From NCBI GenBank assembly GCA_018920255.1, contig JAHLMR010000015.1:1-10942 (forward strand): a stretch of 10,942 nt of DNA. The letters run 5' to 3'. Positions 6,018-10,942 of the stretch are shown piece after piece. The notes beneath the pieces are model-generated. The model worked only from the letters and a program-made list of their open reading frames with translations, was not told where the DNA came from and made no database searches. The position numbers and the translations under genes are program-made. The stretch's first letter is position 1. Each line of letters begins with the position of its first letter. Source of the DNA: Candidatus Aenigmatarchaeota archaeon. Its GTDB lineage: Archaea > Aenigmatarchaeota > Aenigmatarchaeia > Aenigmatarchaeales > JAHLMR01.

Positions 6018-6812
6018 ATGAGCAATACACACCAAAGAAGTGTTGAAACAAGGAAAAAAACACTTGAAACATTTAAAAAATATGGCTTAGCAGATTCATG
6101 GATAAAAAGAGAAGGAGATCCTATAAATAAGATTGGCGGTTATAAAATTTATAAAGAAGGTAAAGCAAAGAAAATATGGCCTGATAAAGTAAAACTGGGA
6201 AACGATAATATTTTTTTAACAATTAAAATAGCATCATCTAATGATACTTCAGATGATCCTAAAAATTGGAAGTATACTCAAGATGTTATTTTTAATCTTT
6301 TAGGAAAGACATATGTAGTCAAAGAATTTGGAAGTGAAATTAATTTATATTTACGAGAAACACCAAATAAACTCTATCCTCATTCATGTGGATGTATACA
6401 TTGGGAACAAGGAATAAAAGGAAATATTTGGGATAATTATTGTAAACATAATTGGGCTGCTTTTTATTGTGCAGTAGATGAATTAGATAGTATTATAAAG
6501 AATTCTGTAAAAGAAAAAGATTTCAGTGTTTATAAAAATGCAAGAATATGGAAAAATGAAGATAACAATGAAGAAGTTATTATAGAACTTTATGAAATAA
6601 AAGAGGAGTTATTAAATTTATATGAAAGAGTAGAAAATTCTTCTTTAAAGGCATATGAAAAAACAGATGTTTTATTAGCATATCTTTTTGGTTTATATCC
6701 TAAAAATGTTTGGGATTTAGGAAGAGGGTTTAAAAAAAGTGTAGAATATATATTAAAAAGCAAACATATAAATGAGATAGAAAAACATCTTAAGGAAAAA
6801 ATTAATCTTTAA
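6018..6812 (+). CDS. Uncharacterised SWIM zinc-finger protein
   Basis: The 264-residue protein belongs to no enzyme family I recognise. Its one clear feature is C124-x-C126-x15-C142-x-H144 (SCGCIHWEQG...NYCKHNW), the CxCxnCxH pattern of the SWIM zinc finger, a small domain used for DNA or protein contact and found in bacterial, archaeal and eukaryotic proteins. A further cysteine (C151) follows closely. The N-terminal part (about 1-120) is basic at first, then predicted mixed alpha/beta (NIFLTIKIASSND, KTYVVKEFG). The C-terminal part (about 185-264) is helical and charged. There is no signal peptide or membrane segment, so it should be cytoplasmic. It shares an 83-base divergent promoter region with RuBisCO and lies 26 bases upstream of tmk in the same direction. 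A nucleic-acid-binding or regulatory role is possible but is only inference from the finger. Confidence 0.85.
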   Translation: MSNTHQRSVETRKKTLETFKKYGLADSWIKREGDPINKIGGYKIYKEGKAKKIWPDKVKLGNDNIFLTIKIASSNDTSDDPKNWKYTQDVIFNLLGKTYVVKEFGSEINLYLRETPNKLYPHSCGCIHWEQGIKGNIWDNYCKHNWAAFYCAVDELDSIIKNSVKEKDFSVYKNARIWKNEDNNEEVIIELYEIKEELLNLYERVENSSLKAYEKTDVLLAYLFGLYPKNVWDLGRGFKKSVEYILKSKHINEIEKHLKEKINL

Positions 6813-6816
6813 AAAT
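6808..6816 (+). promoter_or_regulatory. TATA-like box upstream of tmk
   Basis: TTTAAAAAT, overlapping the TAA of the preceding gene, is centred about 27 bases before the tmk ATG at 6839. It could drive a leaderless tmk transcript independent of the SWIM gene. Position and composition are the only evidence. Confidence 0.25.
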
Positions 6817-6838
6817 AATATTTAACATTTAAAAAAAT

Positions 6839-7462
6839 ATGCAAAAAAAACTTTTTATTGTTTTTGAAGGAATTGATGGTTCTGGAAAAAGCACACAAGC
6901 AAAACTTCTTTATGATTATTTAAAACAAAAATTTTCAAATATTAGTTTTTATAAATTCCCAACACATCAAAAAACAAAATTTGGAAAAATAATAGATGAA
7001 TATTTATATGGTAAAATGGGAAAACTAGAAGATATACCCCCAGAAATACCATCATTACTTTATGCATTAGATAGATATCAATTTAAAAACGAATTAGAAT
7101 ATAAAAAAATAATAATTTGTGATAGATATTGGCAATCAAACCTTGCGCATCAAGCTGCAAAATTACATGGAAAAGAAAGAGAAAAAATGATTAGTTGGCT
7201 TATTCATTTAGATGAAAGACTTCCAAAACCATCTCATATATTTCTTATAGATGTTCCAGTTGAAATTGCATATAAAAGAATTATGAAAGAAAAGAAAATG
7301 GATATTCATGAAAAAAATAAAAAATATTTAGAAGAAGTTAGAAAGGTATATTTATTGCTCGCAAAAAAATATAAGTGGAATATAATAAACGGAATTAAAA
7401 ATAAAAAAGAAAAAACAAAAGAAGAAATTTTTACAGAGGTTAAAAATATTTTAAAGGTTTAA
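6839..7462 (+). CDS. tmk: Thymidylate kinase (dTMP kinase)
   Basis: This cytoplasmic enzyme phosphorylates dTMP to dTDP with ATP, a required step towards dTTP. The 207-residue length is normal. The N-terminus is a Walker A P-loop, FEGIDGSGKSTQ (G11-T19). YKFPTHQKTKFG (38-49) takes the place of the REPGGT-type segment and supplies the dTMP-site region. LLYALDRYQF (73-82) and the diagnostic CDRYWQSNLAHQ (94-105; D95-R96-Y97, S100, Q105) follow. FLIDVP is at 135-140, and a basic LID-like stretch (KRIMKEKKMDIHEKN) at 146-160 precedes a final helix. All expected segments are present, so it is probably active. Some archaeal proteins of this P-loop family act on other nucleotides; the DRYWxSxxAHQ motif favours dTMP. 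The permease gene begins four bases after its stop, which suggests co-transcription. Confidence 0.93.
   Translation: MQKKLFIVFEGIDGSGKSTQAKLLYDYLKQKFSNISFYKFPTHQKTKFGKIIDEYLYGKMGKLEDIPPEIPSLLYALDRYQFKNELEYKKIIICDRYWQSNLAHQAAKLHGKEREKMISWLIHLDERLPKPSHIFLIDVPVEIAYKRIMKEKKMDIHEKNKKYLEEVRKVYLLLAKKYKWNIINGIKNKKEKTKEEIFTEVKNILKV
7453..7458 (+). promoter_or_regulatory. Possible weak ribosome binding site of the permease gene
   Basis: AAAGGT lies 8 bases before the ATG at 7467, inside the tmk 3' end. A short match to the anti-Shine-Dalgarno sequence makes sense for an internal cistron that cannot be leaderless. Confidence 0.35.
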
Positions 7463-7466
7463 TAAC

Positions 7467-8732
7467 ATGCATAAATTAAAGCGTGTCTTAGGACTTTTAG
7501 AAACAACTTTATATGGCATTGGAGTTATCTTAGGAGTAGGAATTTATGCTTTAATTGGAAAAGCTTCTGGAATTGCTGGAAATTCTGTTTGGTTATCTTT
7601 TATTATAGGAGCTATTATAGCAATTTTTACAGGTTTAAGTTATGTAGAACTTTCATCAATGTTTCCTAAAGCAGGAGGAGAATATGTCTATATAAAAAAT
7701 GCTTTTAACAGAAGATTAGCATTTTTATCTACATGGTTAATTATACTCGCGGGAGCATTAGCATCAGCAACAATGTCACTTGGATTCGCTGGATATTTTT
7801 CTCAGTTTTATAATATTCCTAAAATTTTAATTGCATTTTCACTAATTTTATTTTTATCAATAATTAATTTTATTGGAATAAAGGAATCATCAAAATTAAA
7901 TATTATTGCAACAGCTATAGAAGTTTTTGGTTTATTTTTTATAATTTTTTCAAGTATTAATTATTTTGGTAATGTTAATTATTTTGAAACAAGTAATTTT
8001 GGTATTTCTGGAATTTTCAGTGCAGCTGCATTAATTTTTTTTGCATTTTTAGGCTTTGAAGATATACCGAGATTATCTGAAGAAACAAAAAACCCTGAAA
8101 AAATAATTCCTAAAGCAATTATTTTATCTATAGTTATATCAACAATTTTATATGTATTAGTTTCACTTTCTGTTGTATCAGTAGTGAATTATAAAGATTT
8201 GTCAAATTCAGATGCACCGCTTTCATTTGTTATAAAAAATACTCTTGGAGAAAATTTATCTTCTTTAATGTCAATAATAGCTCTTTTTGCAATTTTTAAT
8301 ACTGTTTTAGTTACTTTAATAGCAACTTCAAGAATTATGTATGGAATTGCTAAAGATGCTGAAATACCAAAATTGTTTTCTTTAGTTCATAAAAAATTTA
8401 AAACTCCATATTTTTCTATTTTAGCTATTTGTATATTAAGTTTAATTTTTGTTTTGTTTGAAAAAATAGAATATGTTGCAGCATTAACTGATTTTTCTTT
8501 ATTTATTGTTTTTATTTTAGTAAATTTATCTGTTATTATTTTAAGATTTAAAAATCCTAATAAAAAGAGGATATATAAAACAAATATAATCTTTGCATTA
8601 TTAGGGGCATTAACAAGTATATTTATGTTATTTTACATTGATTTAGAAATAATAATATATGGAATTATACTTATTTTTATAGGAATCATTTTTTATGAAA
8701 TTAAAAATATATCTTTAAATATCAATTTTTAA
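7467..8732 (+). CDS. APC-family amino acid permease
   Basis: This is an integral membrane transporter of the amino acid-polyamine-organocation superfamily, which imports or exchanges amino acids, usually coupled to ions. The 421-residue protein is almost wholly hydrophobic, with about 12 membrane helices. The first helix has the superfamily's unwound substrate-site signature, YGIGVILGVGIYALIGKASG (16-35). SYVELSSMFPKAGGEYVYIK (58-77) is the conserved loop after helix 2. FFAFLGFEDIPRLSEETKNP (191-210), followed by EKIIPKAI, is the typical helix 6 and cytoplasmic loop. ATSRIMYGIAKDAEIPKLF (286-304) followed by TPY is the conserved loop after helix 8. Length is slightly below many members. The substrate cannot be told from sequence; cationic or neutral amino acids are both possible. 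Its start lies 4 bases after tmk, so they probably share a transcript, without an obvious functional link. Confidence 0.94.
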   Translation: MHKLKRVLGLLETTLYGIGVILGVGIYALIGKASGIAGNSVWLSFIIGAIIAIFTGLSYVELSSMFPKAGGEYVYIKNAFNRRLAFLSTWLIILAGALASATMSLGFAGYFSQFYNIPKILIAFSLILFLSIINFIGIKESSKLNIIATAIEVFGLFFIIFSSINYFGNVNYFETSNFGISGIFSAAALIFFAFLGFEDIPRLSEETKNPEKIIPKAIILSIVISTILYVLVSLSVVSVVNYKDLSNSDAPLSFVIKNTLGENLSSLMSIIALFAIFNTVLVTLIATSRIMYGIAKDAEIPKLFSLVHKKFKTPYFSILAICILSLIFVLFEKIEYVAALTDFSLFIVFILVNLSVIILRFKNPNKKRIYKTNIIFALLGALTSIFMLFYIDLEIIIYGIILIFIGIIFYEIKNISLNINF

Positions 8733-8743
8733 AATAAATATTT

Positions 8744-8763
8744 AGGAGGTTTAAATAGGTGAT
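8744..8763 (+). promoter_or_regulatory. Tandem ribosome binding sequences before the surface-protein gene
   Basis: Two separate matches to the anti-Shine-Dalgarno complement precede the ATG at 8767: AGGAGGT (8744-8750) and AGGTGAT (8757-8763). The second is three bases from the ATG, the same arrangement as at RuBisCO. The first is 8 bases before a GTG at 8759 that opens a three-codon frame (GTG ATT AAA TGA) overlapping the ATG. Confidence 0.6.
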
Positions 8764-8766
8764 TAA

Positions 8767-10942
8767 ATGAAAAGTAATATATTAATAATTATATTAAGTC
8801 TATTATTAGTTTTCGGAAGTTTTGGATTTTCTGCTGATATTGATACTTGTCAAGAAATAAATTCTGAGGGTGAATATGTTTTAACAAAAGATTTAACAAG
8901 TGACAGTACATGTATAAGAATTACAGCATCAAATGTTATTCTTGATGGTGCAGGTTACTGGATAAACAGAACAGGAGGTTCTGGAGATGCTTATGGAATT
9001 TATGTTAATAATGTTGAGAATGTAACTATTAAAAATGTAAATGTTGCAGGTTGGACTATTGGGATTTTTATAAGTTATTCCTCAAATATCAGCCTGACAA
9101 ACAACACAGCAAATTCAAATAGCTATGGAATTTATTTAGAATATTCCTCAAACAACACCCTAATAAACAACACAGCAAACTCAAATAGCTATTATTACGG
9201 AATTTATTTATATGATTCTTTAAATAACATTCTAATAAACAACACAGCAAACTCAAATAGCTATTACGGAATTTATATAGATTTCTCCTCAAATAACATT
9301 CTAATAAATAACATTGCAAACTCAAATAGTTACGGAATTTGTTTATACTATTCTTCAAATAACACTCTAATAAATAATACAGCAAACTCAAATAGCTATT
9401 ATCACGGAATTTGTTTATACTCTTCCTCAAATAGCATTTTAATAAACAACATAGCAAACTCAAATGGTAACGGAATTTATTTATACTATTCTTTAAATAA
9501 CACTTTAATAAATAATACAATGAACAACAATTTATTTAATTTTGGTATATACGGAGATGATGTTTCTCATTATTACCAAGATGTTGATACTTCAAACACA
9601 GTTGATGGAAAACCAATCTATTATTGGACAAATGAAAAATATGCTCCAAATAACTGTAAAAACGCAGAAATAAATGAATCAAGTAATGCTGGGTTTGTTG
9701 CATTAATTTCTTGTGATAATATTACAGTTAAAAATTTAAATTTAAGTAAAAATTCTCATGGAATTCTATTAGTAAATACAACAAACAGCAAAATTTTGAA
9801 TATTACAGCAAACTTTAATGATAATATTGGAATTTATTTATTTTCATCATTAAACAACATCCTTGTAAACAATACAGCAGATTCAAATAACTATGGAATT
9901 TATTTGTCTTTTTCATTAAATAATACTTTGGCATATAATAATATAGTCAATTCACGTGTTGAAGGAATTTTCTTCGATTCTTCTTCAAATAACGTTCTGA
10001 TAAGTAACATTGCAAATTCAAATTTATATAAATTTGCTAATGGAATTCATTTACGGCTTTCTTCAAATAATATTTTAATAAATAATACTGCCAATTTAAA
10101 TATCCATGGAATTTATTTATATTCTTCCTCAAACAACACCCTAACAAACAACAATGCAAGCTCAAATAGCGACATCGGAATTTATCTTGAATCTTCATCA
10201 AATAATATTCTAACAAATAATACAGCAAGCTCAAATAGTTGGGCTGGAATCTATTTATGGTCTTCCTCAAAGAACATCCTGACAAATAACAGTGTGAGCT
10301 CAAATTACGATGGAATTTTTTTAGAATCTTCCTCAAACAACACTCTAACAAACAACAATGCAAGCTCAAATGATGATGGAATTTATTTATATGACTCTTC
10401 AGACAATACATTAATAAATAACATTGCAAACTCAAATATTTATTACGGAATTTTTTTAGACTCTTCCTCAAACAACACACTAGTAAATAACACAATAAGC
10501 TCAAATACTAATACTGGAATTTATTTATATGACTCTTCAGACAACAATATCTATAACAATTTCTTCAATAATACAAATAATTTTTATTTTGATGGAACAA
10601 TTTATCCAAACACCTGGAACACAACAAAAACACCAGGAACAAATATTATTGGCGGAAACTACTTTGGCGGAAACTTCTGGGCAGCCCCCGATGGAACAGG
10701 ATTCAGCGAAACATGTGATGATATAAATTATAATGGAATATGTGATTCAAGTTATACTCTTGCTACAGATAATATTGATTATTTACCATTATCAACTAAG
10801 TTTAACAGACCACCTCAAATTTCATTAAATAAACCAGAAAACAACACAGTTTTCAATAACATTCAAGACATTAATTTCAATTTCACAGCAACAGATGATT
10901 TAAATAATACATTTGAATGTTCAATATATTTAGATGGAAATT
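8767..10942 (+). CDS. Secreted NosD-like beta-helix repeat surface protein, 3' end outside window
   Basis: The frame is open from ATG 8767 to the window end, 725 codons without a stop. Residues 1-23 (MKSNILIIILSLLLVFGSFG, then FSA) form a signal peptide. The NosD-type opening follows: CQEINSEGEYVLTKDLTSDS, TCIRITASNVILDGAGYWI. Two blocks of 22-26-residue turns with the core SSNNTLINNTANSNSYGIYL occupy about 99-260 and 342-605. They are separated by a non-repeat insert, QDVDTSNTVDGKPIYYW (about 271-287), usual in such proteins. After the second block come NTWNTTKTPGTNIIGGNYFG, a calcium-site-like D652-x-N-x-N-G-x-x-D660 flanked by C650 and C659, and YLPL. The start of an Ig-like domain (NRPPQISLNKPENNTVF) ends the window. 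It should be an extracellular parallel beta-helix; family members include carbohydrate-binding or -cleaving surface proteins, but no catalytic site is visible. An Asn-rich, sequon-rich protein, probably glycosylated. Confidence 0.93.
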   Translation, partial: MKSNILIIILSLLLVFGSFGFSADIDTCQEINSEGEYVLTKDLTSDSTCIRITASNVILDGAGYWINRTGGSGDAYGIYVNNVENVTIKNVNVAGWTIGIFISYSSNISLTNNTANSNSYGIYLEYSSNNTLINNTANSNSYYYGIYLYDSLNNILINNTANSNSYYGIYIDFSSNNILINNIANSNSYGICLYYSSNNTLINNTANSNSYYHGICLYSSSNSILINNIANSNGNGIYLYYSLNNTLINNTMNNNLFNFGIYGDDVSHYYQDVDTSNTVDGKPIYYWTNEKYAPNNCKNAEINESSNAGFVALISCDNITVKNLNLSKNSHGILLVNTTNSKILNITANFNDNIGIYLFSSLNNILVNNTADSNNYGIYLSFSLNNTLAYNNIVNSRVEGIFFDSSSNNVLISNIANSNLYKFANGIHLRLSSNNILINNTANLNIHGIYLYSSSNNTLTNNNASSNSDIGIYLESSSNNILTNNTASSNSWAGIYLWSSSKNILTNNSVSSNYDGIFLESSSNNTLTNNNASSNDDGIYLYDSSDNTLINNIANSNIYYGIFLDSSSNNTLVNNTISSNTNTGIYLYDSSDNNIYNNFFNNTNNFYFDGTIYPNTWNTTKTPGTNIIGGNYFGGNFWAAPDGTGFSETCDDINYNGICDSSYTLATDNIDYLPLSTKFNRPPQISLNKPENNTVFNNIQDINFNFTATDDLNNTFECSIYLDGN
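8995..9543 (+). repeat. Tandem beta-helix repeats, block 1
   Basis: In-frame GGN-ATT (Gly-Ile) codons mark turn starts at 8995, 9061, 9127, 9199, 9268, 9334, 9406 and 9472, giving unit lengths of 66, 66, 72, 69, 66, 72 and 66 bases; a degenerate turn follows to 9543. From 9127 the units are nearly identical in DNA, with the recurring segment AACACAGCAAACTCAAATAG. Length changes are whole codons, mostly extra TAT/TAC tyrosine codons before Gly-Ile. The consensus protein unit is LINNTANSN.YGIYLYYSSNN. Confidence 0.9.
9829..10584 (+). repeat. Tandem beta-helix repeats, block 2
   Basis: Gly-Ile codons mark turns at 9829, 9895, 9964, 10042, 10108, 10177, 10246, 10312, 10378, 10447 and 10516; spacings are 66, 69, 78, 66, 69, 69, 66, 66, 69 and 69 bases. 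The central units use LTNN.ASSNS rather than the LINNTANSN of block 1, so the two blocks form related but distinct subfamilies. Early units (9829-10108) are more diverged than later ones. The 78-base unit holds an extra LYKFAN-type loop. Confidence 0.9.

Noticed and set aside
9089-9520. 143-codon open frame on the - strand
   Set aside because: It is the antisense reading of the tandem repeats of the surface-protein gene; its apparent Leu/Cys-rich repeats mirror the sense repeats.
10037-10504. 155-codon open frame on the - strand
   Set aside because: This too is an antisense shadow of repeat block 2; the sense frame is continuous from 8767 with signal peptide and ribosome site.
9127-10584. 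CRISPR array
   Set aside because: The repeats are 66-78 bases, contiguous without unique spacers, keep one reading frame and vary by whole codons, so they are coding repeats.
10529-10726. 65-codon open frame on the + strand
   Set aside because: It is out of frame with the surface-protein gene, which continues unbroken through this stretch with recognisable NosD-type sequence.
1-10942. tRNA genes, insertion sequences or attachment sites
   Set aside because: No cloverleaf-like sequence, transposase or terminal repeats were seen. Gaps between genes are all under 100 bases apart from the RNase P RNA region, and no gap over 300 bases is left unexplained.

Overview
The window looks like part of a very AT-rich archaeal chromosome, probably from a small-genome (DPANN-like) lineage. 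The archaeal signs are an archaeal-type alanyl-tRNA synthetase with an N-terminal zinc ribbon, a form III-type RuBisCO, an archaeal-looking RNase P RNA, mostly leaderless-looking starts with TATA-like boxes about 26 bases upstream, GGTGAT-type ribosome binding sites on two genes, and surface proteins with a PGF-pre-PGF-like tail and NosD-type beta-helix repeats. A class II rather than class I lysyl-tRNA synthetase fits some archaeal groups, DPANN among them. The lineage is inference; no marker was searched.

Layout. Bases 1-210 are the 3' end of a membrane-anchored surface protein. Bases 249-524 hold RNase P RNA, recognisable from its pseudoknotted core but with a small specificity domain. lysS (572-2029) and alaS (2066-4654) follow on the + strand, 36 bases apart. 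The RuBisCO gene (5934-4660) is on the - strand; it converges on alaS with only 5 bases between the stops, and diverges from a gene for an uncharacterised SWIM zinc-finger protein (6018-6812). The 83-base divergent intergenic region carries an 8-bp inverted repeat. Thymidylate kinase (6839-7462) and an APC-family amino acid permease (7467-8732, 4 bases after tmk) continue the + strand run. From 8767 to the window end a single open frame of 725 codons encodes a secreted NosD-like parallel beta-helix protein; it has no stop inside the window.

How the parts relate. The centre is mostly housekeeping: tRNA 5' maturation (RNase P), charging of tRNA-Lys and tRNA-Ala, and dTDP synthesis. RuBisCO would serve nucleotide (AMP) salvage or CO2 fixation through ribulose-1,5-bisphosphate, although the other enzymes of that route are not in the window. 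The permease suggests amino acid uptake. Both ends of the window encode cell-surface proteins. The most unusual items are the orphan SWIM protein sharing a promoter region with RuBisCO, an alanine in place of a phosphate-site glycine in RuBisCO, the reduced RNase P specificity domain, and the DNA-level tandem repeats of the surface protein.
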